Origin: Lachnospiraceae bacterium
GTDB taxonomy: Bacteria; Bacillota; Clostridia; Lachnospirales; Lachnospiraceae
Direction of reading: 5' to 3'
DNA: 64,000 nt
Assembly (NCBI GenBank): GCA_910574285.1
Contig: CAJTAL010000009.1
Coordinates: 81,210 to 145,209 of the forward strand
The notes under the pieces are model-generated. The model was not told where the DNA came from and searched no databases. It was given only the letters and a program-made list of their open reading frames with translations. This document shows positions 45,312 to 55,283 of the stretch, piece after piece. A program made the position numbers and the translations under genes. Position 1 is the first letter of the stretch, and each line of letters opens with the position of its first letter.

Positions 45312-46869
45312 AGTACTGGTTGTGGACGACGAGAAAATGATCCGTATGGGAATCAAAAAGGTGATACGATGGGATGAGCTTGGGATTGGGGATGTCTTCA
45401 CGGCGTCTTCGGCGAGAGAGGCGCTTGAGATTCTTAAAGAGCACAAGCCTGAGATTATGATTACAGATATCCAGATGTCTGAGATGTCAGGTTTAGAACT
45501 TATTGAGACGGCAAGAGAGTTTCAGCCTAAACTACGGGTACTTGTGCTGACCGGATATGATAATTTCGAGTATGCCAGACAGAGTCTGAGACTTAAGGTA
45601 CAGGATTTTTTCCTGAAGCCGGCTGATGAAAATGATCTGTCTCAGGCAATTAGGGAACAGGTAACATATCTTAAGAAGGAAGAAGCGGAAGTAAAAAATT
45701 CTTTGCTTGTACAGCGGACAAGGGGCGTAGCGGAACAGATGCGTCTGGAGACGTATATGCGTAACCTGATACACCGCAGAGAAGACGGAAGGATCATTGA
45801 AAACCCATATGATTATTTCAGGCAGGACAGGATATACGGCTTTCAGGTCGCGATGGTTGTTCCGGCGCTCTGTATAGACAGCCAGTTATCGGAGAAGAGT
45901 TTCCGGGAGATGTCCATGAAAAATATCTGTATCAGTATCGTGGACGCGGAGGAAGAGGGAATTACATTTCCGGATGACGACGGTACGATCATTATTGTAT
46001 ATTTCCTTAAAGAGGAAGAAGATTCTTCACTGGAAAGAACCAGGGAGCTTGCGGATATATTGCAGGACGAATTTGACAGCAGGCCGAGGATGGTAATAGG
46101 GAGCGTGGTGGAGAAATTCGAGAATCTGTATGTATCGTATCATGACGCCAGACATCTGCTGAACACGGAAAAAGAAGGGATACAAGATATCATACAGTTA
46201 TTGGGAGAACAGAATAAGAACCATATCTTTCAGGATATTTATGCAGAACTTAAGGACATTATGTGCAGTAATATCGGGAATACAGAATATGTACTGAAAG
46301 CATTCCGCACTTTTAAGAGGGCGACGGAATCTTATAATCTGTCCCGGCAGACCGTACGCAGGCTGTGCTTTGAACTTGTCTCTTCCATTTATTTCTCTTA
46401 TCTGGGGGAGGCGGGAGAGGCCAAGGGAGGGAAGCTCGACGCATTGTCGAAGAGTCTGCGTTCCGCTTCAAGGGATGAAGCGTGTGAAGTTTCGGAGATG
46501 TTCCTCTCCCAGATGCTTGGGAGCCAGGAAGAGAATGTGCATGAGATCATCGCGAAAGCCAAGTATTACATATCCGAGCATCTGACAGAGGAGCTGACGG
46601 TATCTAATATCGCTTTATCCCTCTATATTACGCCGAATTACTTCTCGCGTCTCTTTAAGCGAGTGACGAAGGAGGGATGCAACGAATATATCGTGCGTAA
46701 GAGAATTGAGAAAGCCAAGTCGCTGCTTGACGCCACCAGTTTGAAGGTAGGCGAGATCGCCATGATGGTGGGATACCGGGATACGAATTACTTTTCCCTG
46801 GCTTTTAAAAAGCATACAGGGAAATCTCCCACGAAATACAGGGAGGAGATCCAGAACGTAAAAGAATAA
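45304..46869 (+). CDS. YesN-type response regulator with AraC DNA-binding domain
   Basis: A 521-residue response regulator. The receiver (1-120) has acidic residues in VVDDE and the phosphorylation site D55 (MITDIQMSEM). A long middle region leads to a C-terminal AraC domain (ISEHLTEELTVSNIALSLYI and VGEIAMMVGYRDTNYFSLAFKK). It overlaps the kinase gene by 8 bases. It should activate the importer and glycosidase genes once phosphorylated. The GH3 gene follows after 18 bases, so all three may be one transcript. Confidence 0.94.
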   Translation: MYKVLVVDDEKMIRMGIKKVIRWDELGIGDVFTASSAREALEILKEHKPEIMITDIQMSEMSGLELIETAREFQPKLRVLVLTGYDNFEYARQSLRLKVQDFFLKPADENDLSQAIREQVTYLKKEEAEVKNSLLVQRTRGVAEQMRLETYMRNLIHRREDGRIIENPYDYFRQDRIYGFQVAMVVPALCIDSQLSEKSFREMSMKNICISIVDAEEEGITFPDDDGTIIIVYFLKEEEDSSLERTRELADILQDEFDSRPRMVIGSVVEKFENLYVSYHDARHLLNTEKEGIQDIIQLLGEQNKNHIFQDIYAELKDIMCSNIGNTEYVLKAFRTFKRATESYNLSRQTVRRLCFELVSSIYFSYLGEAGEAKGGKLDALSKSLRSASRDEACEVSEMFLSQMLGSQEENVHEIIAKAKYYISEHLTEELTVSNIALSLYITPNYFSRLFKRVTKEGCNEYIVRKRIEKAKSLLDATSLKVGEIAMMVGYRDTNYFSLAFKKHTGKSPTKYREEIQNVKE

Positions 46870-46887
46870 AGAAAGGGTGTTTAAAAA

Positions 46888-49011
46888 ATGAAAAATTACA
46901 AAAAAGAGAGATCAGAAGCAAGAAAAAAGGCAAAGGAACTGGTGGCAAAGATGACCCTGATGGAGAAAGCGGCCCAGCTTAAGTATGACGCCGCTCCCGT
47001 ACAGAGACTCGGCGTCCCTGCTTATAACTACTGGAACGAGGCTCTGCATGGCGTCGCCAGGGCGGGAGTTGCAACCATGTTTCCCCAGGCTATTGGAATG
47101 GCGGCGGCTTTTGACGAAGACATCATGAAAAAGGTGGGAGATATCATTGCCACAGAGGGGAGGGCGAAATATAATGCTTACTCCGGGCAGGGAGACCGAG
47201 ATATCTATAAGGGGCTGACGTTCTGGTCGCCGAATGTCAATATCTTCCGTGATCCTCGATGGGGCAGAGGGCATGAAACTTATGGAGAGGATCCATATCT
47301 TACGTCCAGGTTAGGCGTCAGATTTGTAGAAGGACTCCAGGGAGAAGGGCCTGTGATGAAAGCGGCGGCATGTGCGAAGCATTACGCGGTCCATAGCGGG
47401 CCAGAGTCGTTACGCCATGAATTTGATGCCTGTGTCAGTCTGAAAGAGATGTGGGAGACGTATCTTCCGGCCTTTGAGGCCCTGGTAAAAGAAGCGGACG
47501 TAGAAGCCGTGATGGGAGCTTACAATCGAACGAACGGAGAACCCTGCTGCGGGCATAAATATCTGATGGAAGATATTTTAAGGGGAAAATGGGGATTTGA
47601 CGGACATTTCACATCAGATTGCTGGGCGATCAAAGATTTTCATGAGAATCATCAGGTAACGAAGAACGCCAGAGAGTCGGCGGCATTGGCTCTTAAGCGC
47701 GGCTGCGACGTCAACTGCGGAAATACATATCTGCATCTTCTTGCGGCTGTGGAAGAAGGGCTTATTACGGAAGACGAGATTACGACCGCGGCCGAAAGAC
47801 TGCTTACAACCAGATTCCTTCTGGGATTATTTGACGGAAGCGAATATGATAAGATCCCATATGAGGCGGTGGAATGTAAAGAACATGTGGATGCGGCTGT
47901 GGACCTTGCCAGGAAGGGATGCGTTCTTCTTAAGAACGACGGGATTCTTCCACTTGACAAAACGAAGATTCAGACAATCGGCGTCATAGGGCCGAATGCG
48001 GACAACAGGGGTTCGCTGATCGGGAATTATCATGGAACTTCCTCCCGCTATATTACGGCGCTTGAAGGAATTCAGGATGAGGTCGGCGACGAGGTGCGCG
48101 TCCTGTATTCAGAGGGATGTCATCTGGAGAAAGACAGGGTGGAGAATCTTGCATGGAGACAGGACCGGATCTCCGAAGCGGTTGTAACGGCCAGGCACAG
48201 CGACGTGGTAATCCTCTGCGTAGGATTGGACGAGACATTAGAGGGCGAGGAAGGAGATGCAGGAAATAGTGATGCGTCGGGAGATAAGAAGGATCTTCAT
48301 CTTCCCAAAGTGCAGGAAGAGCTGATTGAGAAGGTAACGGCTGTGGGGAAACCGACCATCGTGGTTCTCATGGCGGGAAGCTCTATAGATCTTAAGTATG
48401 CCGAAGAGCATTGCAACGGAATCCTTTTGGCATGGTATCCGGGAGCAAGAGGAGGCAAAGCAGTGGCGGATCTTCTGTTTGGAAATGTATCCCCTTCAGG
48501 AAAGCTCCCGGTTACATTCTATAAGGACCTGGCAGAGCTGCCGGAATTCACGGATTATTCCATGAAGAACCGTACATACCGTTATATGGAGCAGGAACCG
48601 TTGTATCCGTTCGGATATGGACTCTCTTATGGGGATGTACATGTGCTGGATGCGGAGGTTGTCGGCGAGACGACAGAAGAAACGGATATCCGGGTCAGGG
48701 TTACTGTTGAGAACAAGGGAACGGTGGACACGGACGAAGTTATTCAGGTATACATCAAGGATCTGGAATCGGAGTTGGCCGTACCGAATTACAGTCTGTG
48801 CGGATTTCAAAGACTGTCCGTGAAAGCGGGCGAAAAGCAGACGCTGGAGCTGACGGCGCCGAACCAGGCAATGAGCGTGGTGGACGAAGCAGGAGAGCGC
48901 CGTATTGACAGCAAGAGATTTATGCTGTTTGTGGGAACCTCACAGCCGGACGGCAGGAGTCTTGCGCTTACAGGAAAGAAACCGGTTGAGATTCTTATGA
49001 ACTTAGCGTAG
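46888..49011 (+). CDS. GH3 beta-glycosidase (probable beta-xylosidase/beta-glucosidase)
   Basis: A 707-residue cytoplasmic GH3 enzyme without signal peptide. The catalytic nucleophile is probably D244 in FTSDCWAIKDF. The N-terminal barrel shows DPRWGRGHETYGEDP and KHYAVHSGPESLRHEFDA; the second domain and a C-terminal fibronectin-like domain complete the usual layout. Position next to GH120, the sugar importer and YesMN favours activity on beta-linked xylose or arabinose oligomers, but GH3 specificity cannot be read from sequence alone. AAAGGG lies before the ATG. Confidence 0.92.
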   Translation: MKNYKKERSEARKKAKELVAKMTLMEKAAQLKYDAAPVQRLGVPAYNYWNEALHGVARAGVATMFPQAIGMAAAFDEDIMKKVGDIIATEGRAKYNAYSGQGDRDIYKGLTFWSPNVNIFRDPRWGRGHETYGEDPYLTSRLGVRFVEGLQGEGPVMKAAACAKHYAVHSGPESLRHEFDACVSLKEMWETYLPAFEALVKEADVEAVMGAYNRTNGEPCCGHKYLMEDILRGKWGFDGHFTSDCWAIKDFHENHQVTKNARESAALALKRGCDVNCGNTYLHLLAAVEEGLITEDEITTAAERLLTTRFLLGLFDGSEYDKIPYEAVECKEHVDAAVDLARKGCVLLKNDGILPLDKTKIQTIGVIGPNADNRGSLIGNYHGTSSRYITALEGIQDEVGDEVRVLYSEGCHLEKDRVENLAWRQDRISEAVVTARHSDVVILCVGLDETLEGEEGDAGNSDASGDKKDLHLPKVQEELIEKVTAVGKPTIVVLMAGSSIDLKYAEEHCNGILLAWYPGARGGKAVADLLFGNVSPSGKLPVTFYKDLAELPEFTDYSMKNRTYRYMEQEPLYPFGYGLSYGDVHVLDAEVVGETTEETDIRVRVTVENKGTVDTDEVIQVYIKDLESELAVPNYSLCGFQRLSVKAGEKQTLELTAPNQAMSVVDEAGERRIDSKRFMLFVGTSQPDGRSLALTGKKPVEILMNLA

Positions 49012-49064
49012 ATGAGCGCTTAACGGCGCAATGATACGGAACAGGCAGGAAAGGATTCAAGGAG

Positions 49065-50177
49065 ATGGGAAAAAAGACGAGAAAGAAGATTATGGCAGGA
49101 ATCTTATGTCTGATAATTCTTTTATTAACAGGATGCTCGGGGAAGAAGGAAGAGAGCGATACCCGGAGTTCTTTACAAAGCGGGGAGCAGACGGAGGAAG
49201 CGGCAGGAGAAAATACGGAGCAGACAGAGGAAGCGGCAGGAGAAAATACGGAGCAGACAGAGGATGTGACAGGAGAAGACGGATCCAGGTCAAACGAGAA
49301 AGAGCTTAGACAGGCGGCGGCGCCGCAATTTATTCCAAACAGTATCCGAAGCGTCTCTCTTAAGAAAGACGGGCAGGAGTTTTTGCATATCTCAAAGGAA
49401 CCGGCAGAGTATAAGATGAGTTTTGACTATTGGGAGATTCTGAATCCATATGATGAGAATGCCACGATGGATACGGAAGTCATGTTTGAGATGTTTGAAG
49501 AACTGTGCAGCCTTAGATTTACAGAGACCGTCACGACAGAAGAGGGGATGGATACGGGGATTCAGGATTCAGATATGGGAATTACGGTAGAATATGTGGA
49601 TACGACGGACGACTCGCAGGCAAAGAGTGTGAATTCTGCAGATACCAGGGCAGAGATCATTCTGGGTAAAGAAGACGGAAACGGCGGCCGCTATGCTGTG
49701 ACATCCAATAATAAAGACGAGGTTTTTGTTCTGCCGGAAGAAACTTTGCGGATGATATATGCCAGAAAACCTTTTGATTATATCTTGAAGATTCCGGTAC
49801 TCATCTCTGCGGATACGGTGGAAGCTGTAGAGCTTTCTGCGGACGGCGAGAAGTATGAGATTGGATTGGACACGGCAAAGGATTCTTACAGGTTCGGAAA
49901 GAAAAAGGTTAAGAAAGAAGAATTTGCCGCCTTATATCAGGCGCTTTCCGAGATTAAGCTGGTTTCGGAGATGGAGCAGGAAGAAAACGGCGGGAAGGAA
50001 GATCCCAGGCTTTCGGTAATTTACCGCAGGAATACCGGGGACGCTCCGGATGTCCGCGTATCTTACTACTTTTATGACGCGGAATTTGATTCGGTGGAGA
50101 TTGACGGAAAAGAAAGGTTTCTGGTCAGAAAGGAAGAGGTTGAGACCGTTATCGAACAAATAAAAAAATTATTTTAG
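49065..50177 (+). CDS. DUF4340-type lipoprotein
   Basis: A 370-residue lipoprotein. The signal peptide ends in a lipobox (LLTGC, Cys near residue 24). A Glu-rich linker with a repeated 11-residue unit follows, then a beta-rich domain (about 95-365) that looks like DUF4340, as in proteins near gliding/ABC loci. Function unknown; it sits on the outer face of the membrane. It starts 54 bases after the GH3 gene and ends at a terminator. CAAGGAG lies 6 bases before the ATG. Confidence 0.82.
   Translation: MGKKTRKKIMAGILCLIILLLTGCSGKKEESDTRSSLQSGEQTEEAAGENTEQTEEAAGENTEQTEDVTGEDGSRSNEKELRQAAAPQFIPNSIRSVSLKKDGQEFLHISKEPAEYKMSFDYWEILNPYDENATMDTEVMFEMFEELCSLRFTETVTTEEGMDTGIQDSDMGITVEYVDTTDDSQAKSVNSADTRAEIILGKEDGNGGRYAVTSNNKDEVFVLPEETLRMIYARKPFDYILKIPVLISADTVEAVELSADGEKYEIGLDTAKDSYRFGKKKVKKEEFAALYQALSEIKLVSEMEQEENGGKEDPRLSVIYRRNTGDAPDVRVSYYFYDAEFDSVEIDGKERFLVRKEEVETVIEQIKKLF
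49185..49266 (+). repeat. 33-bp in-frame tandem repeat in the lipoprotein linker
   Basis: Two full 33-base units (49185-49217 and 49218-49250) and part of a third encode the unit EQTEEAAGENT. They differ by a single base or so, so the array could change in copy number by slippage. It lengthens the acidic linker between the lipid anchor and the folded domain. Confidence 0.75.
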
Positions 50178-50196
50178 GAATCAAGTATAGGGGAAG

Positions 50197-50239
50197 CCAG
50201 ATGTGGGCAGTATTTTAGCTGTTTTTACATCTGGTTTTT
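50197..50239 (+). terminator. Terminator after the lipoprotein gene
   Basis: CCAGATGT (50197-50204) pairs with ACATCTGG (50227-50234), followed by five T. The loop is long (22 bases). The rest of the gap up to 50378 is AT-rich and probably holds the promoter of the RsmF-like gene (TTATACTATAA near 50322). Confidence 0.7.
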
Positions 50240-50378
50240 ATTTATCTCATATATTTAGAAAAATTTTATGAAAAGCAAGTTTGTTAATTTGGATTATACT
50301 AGAGATATGGGTGCAGATATGTTATACTATAAATTGCGTGAATTTTAATGGAATATATGGTATACATTAGGAGGAAAC

Positions 50379-51821
50379 ATGAATCTGCCAGCCTCATTTG
50401 AAGAAAAGATGCAAAGTCTCTTGGGTGAAGAGATGGACGCGTATCTTGCATGTTATGAAGAACCAAGATATTACGGTCTGCGCGTGAATACCGGTAAGAT
50501 TTCTGTGGAAGAGTTTCAGAAGATCTGCCCGTTTGAGATTACGCCGATTCCGTGGATAGAGAACGGATTTTATTATGACGGGGAGAATATCTCTCCGGCG
50601 AAGCATCCTTATTATTTTGCCGGGTTATATTATCTCCAGGAGCCAAGCGCCATGACTCCGGCGAACCGGCTTCCTGTAGAGCCCGGCGATAAGGTCCTGG
50701 ATCTCTGCGCGGCGCCTGGGGGAAAGGCAACGGAACTTGGAGTCAGGCTCAGAGGAGAGGGGCTATTGGCTGCTAACGATATCAGCAGTTCCAGGGCAAA
50801 GGGGCTGCTTAAGAATATAGAAGTCTTTGGAATCGGAAATATCCTGGTGCTCAGTGAAGAACCGGGGAAATTAGAACCATATTTTACAGAATATTTTGAT
50901 AAGATATTGATCGACGCCCCTTGTTCGGGAGAAGGGATGTTCCGCAAGGATAAAAAGATGGTAAAAGCATGGGAAGAGCATGGGCCGGAATATTTTTGCA
51001 GGATTCAGAAGAATATTATCCTGCAGGCGGCGCGGATGCTGAAGCCCGGAGGTATGCTGCTGTATTCTACCTGTACTTTTGACAGCCGGGAGAACGAGTC
51101 TGTCATCGGACATTTGAAGAAGCAGTATCCGCAGTTCAGAGTCTTAGATATTGCTCCTTATGAGGGATTCCGGGGCGGAATGCCGGAAACTATGGAAGAG
51201 CCGGATGATGAGGTTCGAAAGACGGTCCGGATCTTCCCGCACTGTGTAAAAGGCGAAGGACATTTCCTGGCGCTTCTTCAAAAGGGCGGAAGCGGCGAAG
51301 AATTATCAGAGGTATCAGAAGATGAGGGGGCGGCGGGAAAGGCAGACAGACGGCAAATAAGTAAAAGAGAATCCTTCGGAAAGAAGAGCGGCAGAAATAT
51401 CCCGGAGGCTATCGAAGATTTTTTCCGGAATATCTCCTGGTCTTTGGATCCTTCGCGGCTGGATATCCATGGAGAACGGGTTTACTATATGCCGGAAGGA
51501 CTTCCAGAAGTCCGGGGACTGCGCTTCCTGCGCACGGGGCTTCTGCTGGGAGAGCTTAAGAAGAACCGATTTGAACCAAGTCAGGCGCTTGCAATGTCGT
51601 TAAAGAAAGAAGAATATGCCTGCTGTATCGATATGCCGGCAGAAGACGAACGGATCCTGCGTTATCTTAAGGGAGAGACGCTGGATGTGGGAGCGTTGAC
51701 GTCCGCGGGGGAGAAAGGCTGGCGTCTTGTCTGTGTAGACGGATATCCCCTTGGATGGGGCAAATTAAGCGGAGGACTCCTTAAGAATAAATATCTGCCC
51801 GGATGGAGGTTGTGCGGATGA
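50379..51821 (+). CDS. RsmF/RsmB-family rRNA (cytosine-C5) methyltransferase
   Basis: A 480-residue enzyme. The N-terminal half is the NOL1/NOP2/Sun methyltransferase: SAM-binding VLDLCAAPGGKATEL, the catalytic loop DAPCSGEGMFRKD and the second Cys in YSTCTFDSRENE. The C-terminal part resembles the RsmF PUA-like tail. It methylates a cytosine in rRNA. AGGAGG lies before the ATG. Its stop overlaps by 4 bases the start of the pseudouridine synthase gene, so two RNA-modification genes are coupled. Confidence 0.93.
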   Translation: MNLPASFEEKMQSLLGEEMDAYLACYEEPRYYGLRVNTGKISVEEFQKICPFEITPIPWIENGFYYDGENISPAKHPYYFAGLYYLQEPSAMTPANRLPVEPGDKVLDLCAAPGGKATELGVRLRGEGLLAANDISSSRAKGLLKNIEVFGIGNILVLSEEPGKLEPYFTEYFDKILIDAPCSGEGMFRKDKKMVKAWEEHGPEYFCRIQKNIILQAARMLKPGGMLLYSTCTFDSRENESVIGHLKKQYPQFRVLDIAPYEGFRGGMPETMEEPDDEVRKTVRIFPHCVKGEGHFLALLQKGGSGEELSEVSEDEGAAGKADRRQISKRESFGKKSGRNIPEAIEDFFRNISWSLDPSRLDIHGERVYYMPEGLPEVRGLRFLRTGLLLGELKKNRFEPSQALAMSLKKEEYACCIDMPAEDERILRYLKGETLDVGALTSAGEKGWRLVCVDGYPLGWGKLSGGLLKNKYLPGWRLCG

Positions 51822-52555
51822 TTCGCCTGGATAAATATCTGGCGGATATGGGAATCGGAACCCGCCAGGAGGTAAAACGATATATCCGTAAAGGACAGGT
51901 TATGGTGAATGAAACTTTAGTCCTGATCCCTGAGACGAAGATCCGTGAAAGGGAAGACGAAGTACGGATAGACGGAAAGCCGGTCGGTTATGTTTCCTGT
52001 GAATATTATATGCTGAACAAACCGTCAGGCGTAGTATCCGCGACGGAAGATTCCCGCGACAAGACGGTAATCGATCTGATTCAGGAGCAGAAGCGTAAGG
52101 ATTTGTTTCCGGTGGGACGCCTGGATAAGGATACGGAAGGGCTTCTCCTGATCACGAACGACGGGCAGCTTGCCCATAACCTGTTGTCTCCGAGAAAACA
52201 TGTGGACAAGACATATTATGCCAGGATACAGGGGCGCGTCACCAGGGAAGATGCGGAGAGATTCGCCGGCGGGCTTAATATAGGGACGGAAGACAATGAG
52301 GAACGGACAGGACCGGGGATACTGGAGATTATAAGAAGCGGTGAAGAATCCGAGATACGGCTTACGATACAGGAGGGAAAATATCATCAGGTGAAGCGGA
52401 TGTTCGAAGCCGTCGGCAAGAAGGTCTTATACCTTAAGAGAGAGCGCATGGGAACACTTTATCTGGATAAGGAATTAAAGCCGGGAGAGTACCGCCGCCT
52501 CACGGACAAGGAATTAGATGAACTTAAAGAGAGCCAAAAAGGAGTCAGAAGATGA
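51818..52555 (+). CDS. RsuA/RluB-family pseudouridine synthase
   Basis: A 245-residue synthase with an N-terminal S4 RNA-binding domain (about 1-60) and a catalytic domain with GRLDKDTEGLLLITNDG, whose Asp is the catalytic residue. It makes pseudouridine in rRNA; size is nearest to RsuA (16S), but RluE/F-type activity cannot be excluded. GGAGG lies 9 bases before the ATG at 51818, which overlaps the upstream stop (ATGA). It also overlaps the following HAD gene by 4 bases. Confidence 0.93.
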   Translation: MIRLDKYLADMGIGTRQEVKRYIRKGQVMVNETLVLIPETKIREREDEVRIDGKPVGYVSCEYYMLNKPSGVVSATEDSRDKTVIDLIQEQKRKDLFPVGRLDKDTEGLLLITNDGQLAHNLLSPRKHVDKTYYARIQGRVTREDAERFAGGLNIGTEDNEERTGPGILEIIRSGEESEIRLTIQEGKYHQVKRMFEAVGKKVLYLKRERMGTLYLDKELKPGEYRRLTDKELDELKESQKGVRR

Positions 52556-53235
52556 TAAAGACAAGGATGATAGAAGGAATCGACGCGGTTATATTCGACA
52601 TGGACGGTACGTTGATTGATTCAATGTGGATATGGCCGTCGATCGATGAGGTTTATCTTAAAAAATATAATCTGGTTGAACCGGAGAATTTCCATGAAGA
52701 TATCGAGGGTATGAGCTATACGGAAGTATCCCGGTATTTTCTTGAGGCTTTTCCGACTCTTACCTGCACCCAGCAGGAGATTATGGACGAATGGACCGAG
52801 ATGGCCCGGGAACGTTATATGACGAAAGCTCCTTTTAAAGAGGGCGTCCGTGAATTTATCCTGGAGATGAGAAGACAGGGGAAGAAGATCGGGATTGCGA
52901 CGAGCAACGGGCGGACGCTCACGGAGGATACGCTTCTGGCGCTCCATGCAACGGAACTGTTCGACGTAATAAAAACTGCGTGCGAGGTGGGAAGGGGAAA
53001 ACCGGCGCCGGACGTTTATCTGGCTGCAGCGGAAGAGATGGATGTTGAGCCGGGACGCTGCCTGGTGTTCGAAGACGTACCTATGGGTATACTGGCGGGA
53101 AAGAACGCAGGTATGAAGGTATGCGCCGTGGACGATGAATTTTCCCGATATCAGGAAGAGAAGAAACGGAGCCTCGCAGATTATTACATATACAGTTATG
53201 AAGATATCAAGAATGAAACGTATGAAGTGTTATAG
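52552..53235 (+). CDS. HAD-superfamily hydrolase (beta-phosphoglucomutase-like)
   Basis: A 227-residue HAD phosphatase. Motif I is VIFDMDGTLIDS; the helical cap follows, then IATSNG (motif II), the Lys in VGRGKPAPDVY and VFEDVPMGI (motif IV). It probably dephosphorylates or isomerises a small phosphorylated metabolite; the substrate is not clear. It overlaps the pseudouridine synthase gene by 4 bases. Confidence 0.92.
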   Translation: MIKTRMIEGIDAVIFDMDGTLIDSMWIWPSIDEVYLKKYNLVEPENFHEDIEGMSYTEVSRYFLEAFPTLTCTQQEIMDEWTEMARERYMTKAPFKEGVREFILEMRRQGKKIGIATSNGRTLTEDTLLALHATELFDVIKTACEVGRGKPAPDVYLAAAEEMDVEPGRCLVFEDVPMGILAGKNAGMKVCAVDDEFSRYQEEKKRSLADYYIYSYEDIKNETYEVL

Positions 53236-53312
53236 GTAATAAATACGGCTGAAAAAAGCATAATAGATAGAGGCACAACGGACATGTGACATGACAGATA
53301 GGAGTGTTATGG

Positions 53313-55262
53313 ATGGCAGAGGGTTTTTTGCCTGTCTCACGGCAGGAGATGGAAGAACGGGGCTGGGACGCGGTAGATTTTGTATATATATCAGGAGATG
53401 CTTACGTAGATCATCCTTCTTTCGGACATGCGATCATTACGAGAACTTTAGAAGCGCATGGATATAAGGTGGGAATGATTGCCCAGCCCGACTGGAAAGA
53501 TCCTTCCAGTGTAACCGAATTCGGCGAACCGAGATTAGGATTTCTGGTCTCTGCAGGAAATATGGATTCAATGGTGAATCACTATTCCGTATCTAAAAAA
53601 CGCAGAAAAGCAGATGCATTTTCACCTGGCGGCGTGATGGGCATGCGGCCGGATTACGCGGCTGTCGTCTACGGCAATCTGATCCGTCAGACATATAAGA
53701 AAACTCCGATTATCCTAGGAGGAATCGAGGCAAGCTTAAGGAGGCTTGCGCATTACGATTATTGGTCCGACCGATTGAAGCGGTCCGTACTTCTGGATTC
53801 GGGCGCCGATCTGATCTCTTATGGGATGGGAGAACGCTCGATCATAGAAATAGCGGAGGCTTTAGAGAGCGGACTTGCAGTTCATGATATTACGTTTATC
53901 CCGGGGACAGTCTATAAGACGAAGGACAAAGAAGACGTATACGACGCGGTTATACTGCCGGGATTTGAAGATATGAAGGAAGACAGAAATCTGTATGCCC
54001 GAAGCTTTTATACACAGTACCGCAATACGGATCCTTTCTCGGGAAAGCGGCTGATAGAGCCTTATGGAGATCATCTGTATGTCGTACAGAATCCTCCTTC
54101 CAAACCCCTTAGTCAGGCGGAGATGGACGAGATCTATCAGTATCCGTATATGAGGACATATCATCCTTCTTATGAAAAGGCAGGCGGAGTACCGGCAATT
54201 GCGGAAGTAAAGTTTAGTCTGGTCAGTAACAGAGGATGTTTTGGAGGCTGCAATTTCTGCGCTCTCACCTTTCATCAGGGGAGGATCCTGCAGGCAAGAA
54301 GCCAGGATTCTCTGGTGGAGGAAGCAAGACAGTTTCTGAATGATCCGGATTTTAAAGGCTATATCCATGATGTGGGCGGACCTACGGCAAATTTCAGGCG
54401 TCCGTCCTGTGAGAAACAGTCGACGTGCGGCGTATGTAAAGAGAAACAATGTCTCTTTCCGAAACCCTGCCGGAATCTTAAAGCGGATCACAGGGATTAT
54501 ATCGGACTGCTGCGAAGATTAAGGGAGATTCCCGGCGTAAAGAAGGTCTTTATCCGATCCGGGATTCGGTTTGATTATGTCCTGGCGGACCCGAAGGAAG
54601 ATTTTTTGAGAGAATTATGCAGACATCATGTAAGCGGACAGTTAAAGGTCGCGCCGGAACACATATCGGACGTGGTTCTGCAAAAGATGGGAAAACCGCA
54701 GGCAAACGTTTATCAGTCTTTTGTGGAAAAATATGAATCAATCAATCACAGACTGGGGAAAAAACAGTATCTGGTGCCGTATCTGATGTCCTCACATCCG
54801 GGATCTACTATGAAAGAAGCTGTGAAACTTGCGGAATATATCAGAGATATGGGATATATGCCGGAACAGGTCCAGGATTTTTATCCGACGCCGTCGACAA
54901 TATCGACCTGTATGTACTATACCGGTGTGGACCCCAGAGACATGAAGCCGGTCTATATTCCGAAGAACCCTCACGAAAAAGCTATGCAGAGAGCGCTGAT
55001 CCAGTACAGAGATCCTAAGAATTATGATCTGGTGATGGAAGCCCTGCAAAAATCAGGACGGATGGATCTGGTGGGATACGGAAGACAATGTCTGATAAGA
55101 CCCCGGCGGCAGGGTGAAAAACAGGAGTCGGATCAGAGACTTCGCCGGCAGGCCTCAGGGCATAAATCGAATCAGAGACAGTCGGCTTCAGGAAACGACG
55201 GGAAGCATAGAAAGAAAAAGACAATCCGAAATATTCATGACAAGAAGACAAAAAGGAATTGA
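53313..55262 (+). CDS. YgiQ-family radical SAM protein
   Basis: A 649-residue protein of the YgiQ family. The N-terminal part (about 1-280) resembles a cobalamin-binding-like region. The radical SAM cluster site is CxxxCxxC in GCFGGCNFCALTF, followed by a TIM-type barrel. The C-terminal 60 residues are very basic (runs of Lys/Arg) and may bind nucleic acid. Reaction unknown. I chose the ATG at 53313, with AGGAG 8 bases upstream; a GTG three codons earlier is less likely. The SDR gene follows after 21 bases. Confidence 0.92.
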   Translation: MAEGFLPVSRQEMEERGWDAVDFVYISGDAYVDHPSFGHAIITRTLEAHGYKVGMIAQPDWKDPSSVTEFGEPRLGFLVSAGNMDSMVNHYSVSKKRRKADAFSPGGVMGMRPDYAAVVYGNLIRQTYKKTPIILGGIEASLRRLAHYDYWSDRLKRSVLLDSGADLISYGMGERSIIEIAEALESGLAVHDITFIPGTVYKTKDKEDVYDAVILPGFEDMKEDRNLYARSFYTQYRNTDPFSGKRLIEPYGDHLYVVQNPPSKPLSQAEMDEIYQYPYMRTYHPSYEKAGGVPAIAEVKFSLVSNRGCFGGCNFCALTFHQGRILQARSQDSLVEEARQFLNDPDFKGYIHDVGGPTANFRRPSCEKQSTCGVCKEKQCLFPKPCRNLKADHRDYIGLLRRLREIPGVKKVFIRSGIRFDYVLADPKEDFLRELCRHHVSGQLKVAPEHISDVVLQKMGKPQANVYQSFVEKYESINHRLGKKQYLVPYLMSSHPGSTMKEAVKLAEYIRDMGYMPEQVQDFYPTPSTISTCMYYTGVDPRDMKPVYIPKNPHEKAMQRALIQYRDPKNYDLVMEALQKSGRMDLVGYGRQCLIRPRRQGEKQESDQRLRRQASGHKSNQRQSASGNDGKHRKKKTIRNIHDKKTKRN

Positions 55263-55283
55263 ATCAGAACAGGAGATGGTTTT

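Noticed and set aside
49031..49309. A 92-codon frame overlapping the start of the lipoprotein gene, with repeated Gly/Arg units.
   Set aside because: It is the out-of-frame reading of the lipoprotein leader and its 33-base repeats; the lipoprotein frame has the ribosome binding site, signal peptide and full-length domain.
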